Source of the DNA: Candidatus Thioglobus sp. NP1
GTDB lineage: Bacteria; Pseudomonadota; Gammaproteobacteria; PS1; Pseudothioglobaceae
Length of the DNA: 64,000 bases
Direction of reading: 5' to 3'
NCBI RefSeq assembly: GCF_003326015.1
Contig: NZ_CP023860.1
Location: 1,550,001 to 1,614,000, forward strand
This document shows positions 28,540 to 36,560 of the stretch, one piece after another (the first letter of the stretch is position 1; every line of letters begins with the position of its first letter). Both the position numbers and the translations under genes were made by a program. The notes under the pieces are model-generated. The model saw only the letters and a program-made list of their open reading frames with translations, had not been told where the DNA came from and did no database searches.

Positions 28540-30105
28540 TTACCTCTTAGAGCCTACACAATCTATATATTCTTGCCACCTATTTGCGCTGAATTCAGTC
28601 CCATTAGTTACTTCAGGTCCTACATTATATAAATAGCCTCCGGTAAGTGCTTTTTTGAAAAGCTCAATATTTTTTTCAGATAAGCCTAAGTTTGCTTTAC
28701 AGAAGTCATGAATAGCAACAGTTACAATTTCTCCTGAAATTGCCCCTACAAACTCTTCATCTAGAAGTTTTGAAGATGCTTCTTTTATAAGTTCAACAGC
28801 TATAGTTGGTTGAAATTCACTTGAAAGTTTATATTCGTCTAACTTAAGAAGAAGATCATCAAGGATTTTCGAAACCCTTTGATCATATATTAGCTTAGCT
28901 CTATAAGCAGCAGTTGCAGCAGCAGCAGCAGCTCTCTCATCTTCTAATTTCTGTTGGAAAGCAGCAAGTGCCATTTCTCTTTCAATTTCAGCCATCATTT
29001 GTTGGGCAGCTAACTCAGCTTCAAGTTGAGCCTCAAAAGCAGCAAGTTCTGCCTCAATAAGTGAGTCTCTATAAGCAGCAGTTGCAGCGGCAGCGGCAGC
29101 TTTTTCATCAGCTAGTTTTTGTTGGAAAGCAGCAAGGGCCATTTCTCTTTCAATTTCAGCCATCATTTCAGCAGAAGCCTCATCAGCAAGAAGTTTTGCT
29201 TCAAAAGCTGCAATTTCTTTTTCTGTTTCAAGTTGTGCCATACGAGCTGCAATTTCAGCATCACGTGCCACCTTAGATTGATATACAGCAGTTGAAGCAG
29301 CAGCATCAGCTCTCTCATCTTCTAATTTTTGTTGAAAAGCAGCAAGAGCTGTCTCTCTCTCAATTTCTGCCATAAGTTCATCTGAAGCTTGATCGGCAAG
29401 AAGTTTTGCTTCGAAAGCTGCAATTTCTTTTTCGACCATAAGTTCGGCCATACGAGCAGCCATTTCAGCTTCACGCGCTAACTTAGATTGGTAAACAGCA
29501 GTTGATGCTGCAGCAGCAGCTCTTTCATCTTCAAGCTTCTGTTGGAAAGCAGCAAGGGCTATTTCTCTTTCAATTTCAGCCATCATTTGTTGGGCAGCTA
29601 TTCTGGCTTTATTTGCAGCATCAGAATCAGCAAAGATAAAGATCATCTGCTCAGGATTATCTTCTATTGAGACAATAGATTCTGAACAAGGAACTATAAG
29701 ATCATACACAAACTCTTTGATAGAGGATATTCCTCCATTTTTTCCAGAAATCTTATCATCAATTAAAAATGATTTAAAACCAGTTGTAGCATTTTGATAA
29801 TATATTAGTTTATTTGAATCTTTATCAAAAGAGGAAGTAATTGCTCTGGCATTTCTTGAACTAATTACTACATCACCTTTGATAAATATAGCATTACCAG
29901 TCAAAATCATAGCTGATGTAGGTGAATTATTTTCTAAGGAATTTGACTCAGATTGATCTGAACATGGTTTATATTCTTCATTAATAACAATCTCTAGATT
30001 CTCTTGCAATAGCGACTCATCTAAATTATCTTCTGCAAAAACATTTATTGAAATTAAACAAATTAATAGTGCAGGATTTAAGCCAATTATAAAATTATTT
30101 TTCAT
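28540..30105 (-). CDS. Exported Ala/Glu-rich coiled-coil repeat protein A
   Basis: I do not recognise this 521-residue protein. Seen in it: a signal peptide (MKNNFIIGLNPALLICLISI, cleavage likely after VFA at 24); an N-terminal domain to about residue 165, probably beta-rich, with Cys48 and Cys140; then tandem repeats beginning MAEIERE at residues 175-244 (70 aa), 245-314 (70 aa), 315-370 (56 aa) and from 371. Repeat lengths are multiples of seven, consistent with heptad coiled coil. A linker leads to a 49-residue C-terminal domain (469-517) with Cys at both ends, LGLS, NGTEF and RW. Repeats 2 to 4 are identical in DNA to gene B upstream, and the C-terminal domain is shared. Periplasmic or surface structural roles are possible; nothing proves one. 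Confidence 0.8.
   Translation of the reverse strand: MKNNFIIGLNPALLICLISINVFAEDNLDESLLQENLEIVINEEYKPCSDQSESNSLENNSPTSAMILTGNAIFIKGDVVISSRNARAITSSFDKDSNKLIYYQNATTGFKSFLIDDKISGKNGGISSIKEFVYDLIVPCSESIVSIEDNPEQMIFIFADSDAANKARIAAQQMMAEIEREIALAAFQQKLEDERAAAAASTAVYQSKLAREAEMAARMAELMVEKEIAAFEAKLLADQASDELMAEIERETALAAFQQKLEDERADAAASTAVYQSKVARDAEIAARMAQLETEKEIAAFEAKLLADEASAEMMAEIEREMALAAFQQKLADEKAAAAAATAAYRDSLIEAELAAFEAQLEAELAAQQMMAEIEREMALAAFQQKLEDERAAAAAATAAYRAKLIYDQRVSKILDDLLLKLDEYKLSSEFQPTIAVELIKEASSKLLDEEFVGAISGEIVTVAIHDFCKANLGLSEKNIELFKKALTGGYLYNVGPEVTNGTEFSANRWQEYIDCVGSKR
28897..29423 (-). repeat. 527-bp direct repeat, copy 1 (inside gene A)
   Basis: Base-for-base identical to 30447-30973, exactly 1550 bp away in the same orientation. 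It encodes the end of one 70-residue unit, a full 70-residue unit, the 56-residue unit and the start of the last unit. The match stops at T28896 and T29424 relative to the other copy. Confidence 0.98.
29374..29583 (-). repeat. 70-residue repeat unit found only in gene A
   Basis: First repeat unit of gene A (residues 175-244). Most of it lies outside the 527-bp block; it is similar to the next unit (29164-29373) but differs at synonymous and non-synonymous sites. Gene B has only the last part of an equivalent unit, so gene A carries one extra unit. Confidence 0.8.
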
Positions 30106-30120
30106 AAATTTATTATAAAT

Positions 30121-30150
30121 AAAAAACCCAGAGCAAGCTCTGGGTTTTTA
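30121..30150 (-). terminator. Rho-independent terminator of repeat gene B
   Basis: Arms AAAAACCCAGAGC (30122-30134) and GCTCTGGGTTTTT (30137-30149) pair perfectly around a two-base gap (functional loop of four). On the minus strand the stem ends in a T-rich tract. It follows the gene B stop (30198) and precedes gene A (start 30105), so the two genes are separate transcription units on this evidence. Confidence 0.9.
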
Positions 30151-30197
30151 TAGTAAATTCATAATTATGATTTACAAGTTATTATCAAGCATAAATA

Positions 30198-31082
30198 TTA
30201 AAAAGGATTTACATAATTACTTACACAGTTGGCATATGCATCCCAGCGTGAAGCTCCAAATTCAGTTCCATTAGAACTCTGAGGGCCTTTATTAAATAAA
30301 GTTCCATCAGCCAATGCTGATTCGAAAAGAGCAGTATTTGCATCAGATAGGCCTAAAGCATACTTACATGCTTCATGTGCCGCTTCAGTAACCTCAATTA
30401 CCTCATCTTCGACTACAACCTCTCCAATAACTTCATCCTCAAGTGAAGCTCTATAAGCAGCAGTTGCAGCAGCAGCAGCAGCTCTCTCATCTTCTAATTT
30501 CTGTTGGAAAGCAGCAAGTGCCATTTCTCTTTCAATTTCAGCCATCATTTGTTGGGCAGCTAACTCAGCTTCAAGTTGAGCCTCAAAAGCAGCAAGTTCT
30601 GCCTCAATAAGTGAGTCTCTATAAGCAGCAGTTGCAGCGGCAGCGGCAGCTTTTTCATCAGCTAGTTTTTGTTGGAAAGCAGCAAGGGCCATTTCTCTTT
30701 CAATTTCAGCCATCATTTCAGCAGAAGCCTCATCAGCAAGAAGTTTTGCTTCAAAAGCTGCAATTTCTTTTTCTGTTTCAAGTTGTGCCATACGAGCTGC
30801 AATTTCAGCATCACGTGCCACCTTAGATTGATATACAGCAGTTGAAGCAGCAGCATCAGCTCTCTCATCTTCTAATTTTTGTTGAAAAGCAGCAAGAGCT
30901 GTCTCTCTCTCAATTTCTGCCATAAGTTCATCTGAAGCTTGATCGGCAAGAAGTTTTGCTTCGAAAGCTGCAAGCTCTTGATCAAGATTTTCATAATATG
31001 CTTCATCACGATCATCCCCTCCAGCAAAAACATTAAATGCCATTACAAAAACTATTAAAAATTTAATTAAATTGTTTATCAC
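30198..31082 (-). CDS. Exported Ala/Glu-rich coiled-coil repeat protein B
   Basis: Unrecognised protein of about 294 residues. I start at GTG 31082 because GGAG at 31091-31088 is well spaced before it; an in-frame TTG at 31094 overlaps that Shine-Dalgarno. A signal peptide (hydrophobic run ending MAFNVFA) is followed by a short acidic segment, then the same repeats as protein A (end of one unit, one 70-residue unit, one 56-residue unit, part of a last unit), an acidic valine/glutamate spacer, and the 49-residue C-terminal domain with paired Cys, LGLS, NGTEF and RW. It lacks the N-terminal domain of protein A. Upstream is a very AT-rich tract (31095-31174). Role unknown; a secreted structural or surface protein is a guess. 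Confidence 0.8.
   Translation of the reverse strand: MINNLIKFLIVFVMAFNVFAGGDDRDEAYYENLDQELAAFEAKLLADQASDELMAEIERETALAAFQQKLEDERADAAASTAVYQSKVARDAEIAARMAQLETEKEIAAFEAKLLADEASAEMMAEIEREMALAAFQQKLADEKAAAAAATAAYRDSLIEAELAAFEAQLEAELAAQQMMAEIEREMALAAFQQKLEDERAAAAAATAAYRASLEDEVIGEVVVEDEVIEVTEAAHEACKYALGLSDANTALFESALADGTLFNKGPQSSNGTEFGASRWDAYANCVSNYVNPF
30447..30973 (-). repeat. 527-bp direct repeat, copy 2 (inside gene B)
   Basis: Identical over all 527 positions to 28897-29423, checked line by line. Flanking sequences differ at once on both sides. The reading frame is the same in both genes. Confidence 0.98.
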
Positions 31083-31174
31083 GTTAATCTCCAAAGATTT
31101 GTTAGTTATATATATAAATATATATATGTCTCTTTTATTTTATACTAGATATATTTTTTAAATTTACATAATTA

Positions 31175-32140
31175 ATGAAATTATTTTTTGATAAATTTAA
31201 GCCTTTTTTTTATAATTCTAATCTTGAAGTAATCTCTAATGATTGCATGAAAGCTAGTGTTAAAGCTTTTAAAGTTAAAAATGGTAATGTACCAAAATGG
31301 GATGAAGCGATTGAAACTATCAATACTTTTTCTAAAGGAGAAGTAGTCCTCAATAGTCCATATATTCAAATTAAATGCAATGACGTAAATAGTGCTGAAC
31401 TATTAATTGCATTAGAAAAACTTCTACCATGGAGGAAAGGTCCATTCATGTTTAATGATTTTAAGCTTGAAAGTGAATGGCAGGGAGATTTAAAATGGCG
31501 ACGTATAAGTGAAAATATTAAGCCCTTAGTAAATAAAAATGTTTTAGATGTAGGCTCTGGTAATGGATACTTTACTCTTAGGATGGCAATGGAAGGAGCT
31601 CAAAAAGCACTTGGAATTGATCCTTTTTTATTATTTAATTACCAATTTCAAGCTATAAAGTCATTAATAGATTCTCCTTTAGAGGCTATGATTCTGCCAA
31701 TAAGGCTTGAAGATATGCCTAAAAAGCCAATATTTGATAGTGTTTTTTCAATGGGTGTTCTATATCATCAGAGAGATCATATGAATCATTTAAATAATTT
31801 AAAAGCTATGATGGCTCCAGGTGCTGATCTTATTCTAGAAACTCTCGTAGTAGATGGTGAAAAAGGCTACTCCCTAATACCAAATGATCGATATGCAAGA
31901 ATGAGAAATGTTCACTGCCTTCCAAGTATTGAAACTCTTAAATCTTGGTTGATTGATGCTAACTTTCGAAATATTAAGGTAATTGATATTAATAAGACAT
32001 CCCCAAAAGAGCAAAGAAGGACACCCTGGATTGGTAAAGATGCAGCCTCATTACAAGATTTTCTTGATCCAAATAACTCCTCCTATACAATAGAAGGACA
32101 TCCAGCTCCGACCAGAGTAATTATTATTTGCAACAACTAA
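31175..32140 (+). CDS. cmoB: tRNA U34 carboxymethyltransferase CmoB
   Basis: CmoB uses carboxy-S-adenosylmethionine to form 5-oxyacetyluridine (cmo5U) at the wobble position. 321 residues (E. coli 323), with LPWRKGPF, EWQGDLKW, the nucleotide-binding motif VLDVGSGNGYFTLRM, GIDPFLLF, FSMGVLYHQRD and PAPTRVII near the end. The partner CmoA, which makes the cofactor, is not in the window. Interestingly a tRNA-Leu(UAG), a typical cmo5U substrate, lies 10 kb away. Confidence 0.94.
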   Translation: MKLFFDKFKPFFYNSNLEVISNDCMKASVKAFKVKNGNVPKWDEAIETINTFSKGEVVLNSPYIQIKCNDVNSAELLIALEKLLPWRKGPFMFNDFKLESEWQGDLKWRRISENIKPLVNKNVLDVGSGNGYFTLRMAMEGAQKALGIDPFLLFNYQFQAIKSLIDSPLEAMILPIRLEDMPKKPIFDSVFSMGVLYHQRDHMNHLNNLKAMMAPGADLILETLVVDGEKGYSLIPNDRYARMRNVHCLPSIETLKSWLIDANFRNIKVIDINKTSPKEQRRTPWIGKDAASLQDFLDPNNSSYTIEGHPAPTRVIIICNN

Positions 32141-32165
32141 TTAATGATAATTTAAGCAGCTGGCG

Positions 32166-32171
32166 TATAAT
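32166..32171 (+). promoter_or_regulatory. -10 element of the znuA-bioC unit
   Basis: Perfect TATAAT within the 11-mer GCGTATAATTC (32163-32173), the same 11-mer as before rpsO. No good -35 is visible. The likely start codon (TTG 32202) is 30 bases downstream. Confidence 0.5.
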
Positions 32172-32201
32172 TCCAATTGTTTTTTTTAGGTAACCTAGAT
32201 T

Positions 32202-33092
32202 TTGAAATATAATTTTCTGTTATGTTTTATTTTATTTTTAATGACTAAAAATGTTGTTGCTCAATCAACACCTAGTATTGTAGTTAGTATTAAACCAATT
32301 CATAGTATTGTCACAAAAATTATGGATGGAGTTACTAAACCTGAGTTGCTTCTAGATTCAAATAGCTCAGCTCATACTTTCCATCTTAAACCCTCGCAAA
32401 TCAAAATGATCTCAAATGCAGATCTTGTAATAGTTATTAGTGAAAATTTTGAATTAGGATTAAGAAAAGCACTCAAAAATATTAATGAAGATTCTCATCT
32501 TAAAATTAGTGAATTAGATCAGCTAATAATTCATAATTCACGTGGTGAGGCAATATATAACAAAAATGAAGGTAGTAGTAAATTTGATTTTCATCTTTGG
32601 CTTGATGTAAATAATATGCAATTAATTGCAACATACATTAGTAATATTATTATTGAATTAGATCCAAAAAATAAACATACATATTCTGAAAATCTTAAGG
32701 AACTAAATCTGGAGCTGAATGAATTAAAGCAGCAGATAAAACAACAATTAGCCCCTTTTTCATCAACACCTTTTGCAATATATTCTGATACTCTTCAATA
32801 TTTTGAGAAAAGTCTAGAACTTAAAAGGCCAGTTATCATAACTCCTTTTCATGGAGCAGGCCTCAGTATAAAAAGAACTATTGATGCTAAAAGAAAAATA
32901 AAAGATCTAAATATTTCTTGCTTAATTTATGACACAGAAGTGAAAGCTAAACAGCTACGCGTATTGTCAGAAGGTTTAAACTTAAAGTCATTTAAAATAG
33001 ATATATTAGGTAATGAATTTACTCCAGGACCAGATCAATATTTTAATTTGATGAAAAAAACTTCAAGTCAACTTTCTTTATGTCTAAAGTAA
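32202..33092 (+). CDS. ZnuA-like metal ABC transporter substrate-binding protein
   Basis: Periplasmic binding protein of the cluster 9 (zinc/manganese) family; 296 residues with a signal peptide (MKYNFLLCFILFLMTKNVVA) that requires the TTG start at 32202. The first metal His is in SAHTFHLKPSQ and the second in FDFHLWLDV. The third His, normally in FHDAYGYFE, is replaced (IYSDTLQYFE), and there is no His-rich loop. ZnuB and ZnuC are not adjacent; instead bioC overlaps the 3' end by 13 bp. The metal specificity is therefore open, and the ABC partner must lie elsewhere. Confidence 0.82.
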   Translation: MKYNFLLCFILFLMTKNVVAQSTPSIVVSIKPIHSIVTKIMDGVTKPELLLDSNSSAHTFHLKPSQIKMISNADLVIVISENFELGLRKALKNINEDSHLKISELDQLIIHNSRGEAIYNKNEGSSKFDFHLWLDVNNMQLIATYISNIIIELDPKNKHTYSENLKELNLELNELKQQIKQQLAPFSSTPFAIYSDTLQYFEKSLELKRPVIITPFHGAGLSIKRTIDAKRKIKDLNISCLIYDTEVKAKQLRVLSEGLNLKSFKIDILGNEFTPGPDQYFNLMKKTSSQLSLCLK

Positions 33093-33865
33093 GAAAAAAT
33101 TTCAATAATGCTTCTGCTAATTATGATGACCATGCATTTCTGCAAAAAGAGATTGCAAATAGACTTTCTGAAAAATTGAATGTCATTTCTATTGATCCAA
33201 AAATAGTTATTGACCTTGGCTCAGGAACTGGCCTTCTGAGTAAAAAAATATCTGAGATATTCCCTAATACAAATTTAGTTTGTGTCGATTTTGCTCAAAA
33301 ATCACTATTAACAAATCCTGAAAAATATAAAGTCTGTGCTGATGCATATCAATTACCATTTGCATCAAATAGTATTGACTGCATTGCCTCAAATCTAATG
33401 ATGCAATGGTGTTCTGATGTAAAAACACTTCTTGATGAATGCTACAGAGTTCTAAAACCAGAAGGTCTATTTCTTTTTACTACCTTTGGACCTGATACCC
33501 TTAAGGAATTAAAACGAAGTTGGAAAGTTATTGACAATGAAGCTCATGTAAATGAGTTCATTGATATGCATGATATTGGTGATCAAATGTTGCAGTCTGG
33601 ATTTCAAAGCCCAATCATGGAAATGGAAAAGCTCATACTCACTTATGAAAAAGTCATAGATTTAATGCATGATTTAAAGGCTATTGGTGCTCAGAATGTT
33701 GAAAATCAATCAAAATCATTAACTGGAAAAACAAAATTTAAAAAAATGATTGAGATGTATGAAAGTTATCGTGAGGATGGTAAATTACCTGCAACTTATG
33801 AAGTCATCTACGGTCATGCGTGGAAAATTGAAAAGAACTTTGGAGCTATATCATTAGAAAATTAA
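33080..33865 (+). CDS. bioC: Malonyl-ACP O-methyltransferase BioC
   Basis: BioC methylates malonyl-ACP to start pimelate synthesis for biotin. 261 residues: SAM motif VIDLGSGTGLLSK, then the BioC-specific stretches SNLMMQWCSD, LFTTFGPDTLKEL, HVNEFIDMHDIGD and LMHDLKAIGAQN. It starts 13 bp inside the ZnuA-like gene. No other bio gene is in the window. Confidence 0.92.
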   Translation: MSKVRKNFNNASANYDDHAFLQKEIANRLSEKLNVISIDPKIVIDLGSGTGLLSKKISEIFPNTNLVCVDFAQKSLLTNPEKYKVCADAYQLPFASNSIDCIASNLMMQWCSDVKTLLDECYRVLKPEGLFLFTTFGPDTLKELKRSWKVIDNEAHVNEFIDMHDIGDQMLQSGFQSPIMEMEKLILTYEKVIDLMHDLKAIGAQNVENQSKSLTGKTKFKKMIEMYESYREDGKLPATYEVIYGHAWKIEKNFGAISLEN

Positions 33866-33868
33866 AAA

Positions 33869-33887
33869 AGGAATATTATTTATTCCT
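33869..33887 (-). terminator. Hairpin between bioC and the MOSC gene
   Basis: AGGAATA (33869-33875) pairs with TATTCCT (33881-33887) around a five-base loop. On the minus strand it is followed by six T, fitting a terminator for the MOSC gene (stop at 33898); it also lies just after the bioC stop on the plus strand. Confidence 0.65.
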
Positions 33888-33897
33888 CTTAAATTAG

Positions 33898-34737
33898 CTA
33901 TGTGATTTTTATCTGGTCACCAATCTTTAAAACACAATCCTCATTGGAAAGTAAAATTGCATTTTGGCCAAAAAATGCTCCATAAAGTTCATCACTAAAT
34001 CCTAGACTAACAAGACTTGATAATGGCTCTTTGGGATCAATAATTTTTCCAGTATTCTGATTGATAGTAGTTACTTTACAACGCTTACAAGGCTTTCTTA
34101 ATCCAAATTTATAATTACTTGATTCACACACTAAATCATAAGACGTTTTTTTCTCTATATCAGATAATCCTTTGAGAACTATATTAGGCCTAAATCGGTT
34201 CATTGTAACTTCTTGAGAACCTTTCTCCTTTAGACCATTATTTAATTTAGTAAGCGATTCCCATGTAGTTATTAAATAGGGGAACTGATCAGAAAAAGCA
34301 CTTTCAGCATCTATTCCATTTAGATATTCTTCAGGAACTGTTCGTTGCCCTTGATTAGAAAATCTAACGAGGCGCAAAGATTTCCCATTATATTTGCCTA
34401 ACTCATTAGTCAGCCAAGATGAAATAGCATCGCCCTCATCATTTGCATCGCAAGTATCTTCCCAAACTGAGACTCTTACTAAAGATTTTTTTTCATAAGT
34501 AAGTGAGACTTTAAATTCACTTTTATTTGATTTAAGGATAAGTTCACCAGTATTTATACTTACCTCAATTGTTGCCATTAACTCTTTTTCCCGCTGGGTA
34601 ATAAACTTATAATCACAGTCTGTTATCATCCATTCACGATCATACTTGAAGCCGCGTTGAGAAGTTTCAGCATGAGTCAATTGAATACCTTTGAGAGATT
34701 TGACAGGGTAAATAAATAGATCAGTTATTTGAGCCAT
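33898..34737 (-). CDS. MOSC domain-containing protein (YcbX-like, no ferredoxin domain)
   Basis: 279 residues with the MOSC N-terminal beta-barrel (TDLFIYPVKSLKGIQL, GFKYDREWMI) and MOSC domain (RFRPNIVLKG, then CKRC in RKPCKRCKVTTIN). MOSC proteins handle sulfur or the molybdenum cofactor; YcbX-type proteins reduce N-hydroxylated compounds. E. coli YcbX has an added C-terminal 2Fe-2S domain that is missing here, so an external electron donor would be needed. It follows the ABC-2 genes by 18 bases and may be co-transcribed. Confidence 0.85.
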   Translation of the reverse strand: MAQITDLFIYPVKSLKGIQLTHAETSQRGFKYDREWMITDCDYKFITQREKELMATIEVSINTGELILKSNKSEFKVSLTYEKKSLVRVSVWEDTCDANDEGDAISSWLTNELGKYNGKSLRLVRFSNQGQRTVPEEYLNGIDAESAFSDQFPYLITTWESLTKLNNGLKEKGSQEVTMNRFRPNIVLKGLSDIEKKTSYDLVCESSNYKFGLRKPCKRCKVTTINQNTGKIIDPKEPLSSLVSLGFSDELYGAFFGQNAILLSNEDCVLKIGDQIKIT

Positions 34738-34755
34738 AGTATTCCCATAATTAAG

Positions 34756-35517
34756 CTATTGCTTTAATTTATAACCAGTTTGAAACATCCAAGCTATCAA
34801 AGCAATACATGCGCTTAAGAAAAGCAGAATCATTAATAAACTAGTTCCAACACTTACATCTGAAACTTCAAAAAAACTCCATCTAAATCCACTAACAAGA
34901 TAAAGTACTGGATTGAAAAGGGTAATTTTTTGCCAAAGAGGTGGGAGCATAGATATTGAATAAAAGCTACCTCCTAAAAAAACTAGTGGGGTAATAATAA
35001 GGGTTGGAATGATTTGTAATTTCTCAAAATTATCAGCCCAAAGGCCAATAATAAATCCAAACAAACTAAAGGCAATACAGGTCAAAACTAAAAATGCTAT
35101 CATCCAAAAAGGATGTGCGATATTCAACTCAACGAATAGGCTTGCAGTTGCTAAAATAATAGTTGCTAGAATTAATGATTTAGTTGCAGCAGCTCCAACA
35201 TAACCAATCAATGTTTCATAAAAAGAAATTGGTGCTGACAAAAGCTCATAAATTGTTCCTGTAAACTTTGGAAAGAAAATACCAAAAGATGCATTAGAAA
35301 TACTCTGGGTTAAAACTGAAAGCATTGTTAGTCCTGGCACAATAAATAACCCATAAGATACGCCATCAATATTTGCAATTCGTGAGCCAATTGCAGATCC
35401 AAAGACAACAAAATATAATGCTGTAGAGATAACTGGTGATGCAATACTCTGAAAAAGTGTCTTCCAAAAACGCATCATTTCGTTAAAGTAAATAACCTTT
35501 ATAGCAGTGAAGTTCAT
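34756..35517 (-). CDS. ABC-2 type transporter permease (YadH-like)
   Basis: 253 residues, about six membrane segments, with the ABC-2 membrane family pattern ([21 protein letters not shown] near the start, [19 protein letters not shown] near residue 175). It forms an exporter with the ATPase encoded immediately upstream, whose stop overlaps its start (ATGA). The YadGH family is widespread and its substrate is unknown. Confidence 0.87.
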   Translation of the reverse strand: MNFTAIKVIYFNEMMRFWKTLFQSIASPVISTALYFVVFGSAIGSRIANIDGVSYGLFIVPGLTMLSVLTQSISNASFGIFFPKFTGTIYELLSAPISFYETLIGYVGAAATKSLILATIILATASLFVELNIAHPFWMIAFLVLTCIAFSLFGFIIGLWADNFEKLQIIPTLIITPLVFLGGSFYSISMLPPLWQKITLFNPVLYLVSGFRWSFFEVSDVSVGTSLLMILLFLSACIALIAWMFQTGYKLKQ

Positions 35518-36440
35518 GATTTTTCCTTTACTAAATCTACAAAAATATCCTCTAGAGTACTTTGGACTATCTTTAGGTCTCTTATAGGCAAGCCTGAATT
35601 AGTTATATCATTTAGAACATCTGAAATCTCAGTCTCATCTTCTTTAATAATATGTGTGTAGGAAATTTGCATACCGTCTTCTGATAAAGTAATACTATGT
35701 TTATCTAATGAGGATGGTATTTTCTTTACTACCTCTTTTAAATCAATGATGAATTCTTTTTTTCCAAGAGTTTCCATTAGATGATCTTTTGATTCAACTA
35801 ATAATAACTCACCATTATTAATTACCCCTACTCTGTCGGCAATTTCTTCTGCCTCTTCAATATAGTGTGTTGTGAGAATGACTGTTACTCCATTTTCACT
35901 AAGCTTATGAACAATTTTCCACATATCTTTTCTGAGTTCTACATCAACACCAGCAGTGGGCTCATCAAGAAACAATACTTTAGGATTGTGCGATAGTGCC
36001 TTAGCAATTAAAACGCGTCTTTTCATTCCTCCAGAGAGCATTCTAATTTCAGAATTTTTTTTGTCAAAAAGAGATAGGTCTTTAAGAAGCTGCTCAAGAT
36101 ATACATCATCCTTCTTTGAACCAAATAAACCTCTACTAAATCTTACAGTACCCCAGACAGTGTCAAAGGATCCAAGAGTCAGCTCTTGAGGAACTAAACC
36201 AATCATTGCGCGAGTTTTTCTAAAGTCACTAATAATATCAAAACCATCAACTGTTACTGAACCTGAACTAGGTGAAATGATGCCACAGATAGTTGAAATT
36301 AGAGTCGTTTTACCAGCACCATTAGGACCTAAGAGAGCTAATATTTCGCCTTTTTTGACCTCAAGATTAATATTCTTAAGTGCATCAAGACCAGAGCCAT
36401 AGACTTTACATAAATCTTTTATTGAAATTATTGAATCCAT
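35514..36440 (-). CDS. ABC transporter ATP-binding protein (YadG-like)
   Basis: 308-residue ABC ATPase with Walker [12 protein letters not shown]-loop, signature [15 protein letters not shown], Walker [13 protein letters not shown] and the H-loop in [14 protein letters not shown]. The C-terminal extension of about 80 residues is typical for ABC-2 drug/polysaccharide-type exporters. Translationally coupled to the permease gene. Confidence 0.9.
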   Translation of the reverse strand: MDSIISIKDLCKVYGSGLDALKNINLEVKKGEILALLGPNGAGKTTLISTICGIISPSSGSVTVDGFDIISDFRKTRAMIGLVPQELTLGSFDTVWGTVRFSRGLFGSKKDDVYLEQLLKDLSLFDKKNSEIRMLSGGMKRRVLIAKALSHNPKVLFLDEPTAGVDVELRKDMWKIVHKLSENGVTVILTTHYIEEAEEIADRVGVINNGELLLVESKDHLMETLGKKEFIIDLKEVVKKIPSSLDKHSITLSEDGMQISYTHIIKEDETEISDVLNDITNSGLPIRDLKIVQSTLEDIFVDLVKEKS

Positions 36441-36513
36441 TAAATAAGTACGTTAGAGTTTAAAAAAGTAATGGCAATTTTACTTACTAAATTAGCCTTT
36501 ATATAACTATATA

Positions 36514-36549
36514 AATGTTGTGATTATTAATTACGTAAAGAACAACATT
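36514..36549. repeat. Inverted repeat before the ABC exporter operon
   Basis: Arms AATGTTGT (36514-36521) and ACAACATT (36542-36549) separated by 20 bases, in the 120-base gap between the PfkB-kinase stop and the ATPase start. No T-run follows, so it is not a clear terminator; it could be a regulator site or chance in AT-rich DNA. Confidence 0.35.
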
Positions 36550-36560
36550 AAACTTTTTGA

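Noticed and set aside
29061-29276. 71-codon open frame on the plus strand, repeated identically at 30611-30826
   Set aside because: It is the antisense shadow of the coiled-coil repeats. The identity follows from the 527-bp DNA repeat, and its Gln-rich composition reflects the complement of Ala/Glu codons. No ribosome site was seen.
28890-31000. Direct repeats that could suggest a CRISPR array or tandem element
   Set aside because: The units are 168-210 bp, in frame, coding and contiguous, with no spacers, so they are protein repeats.
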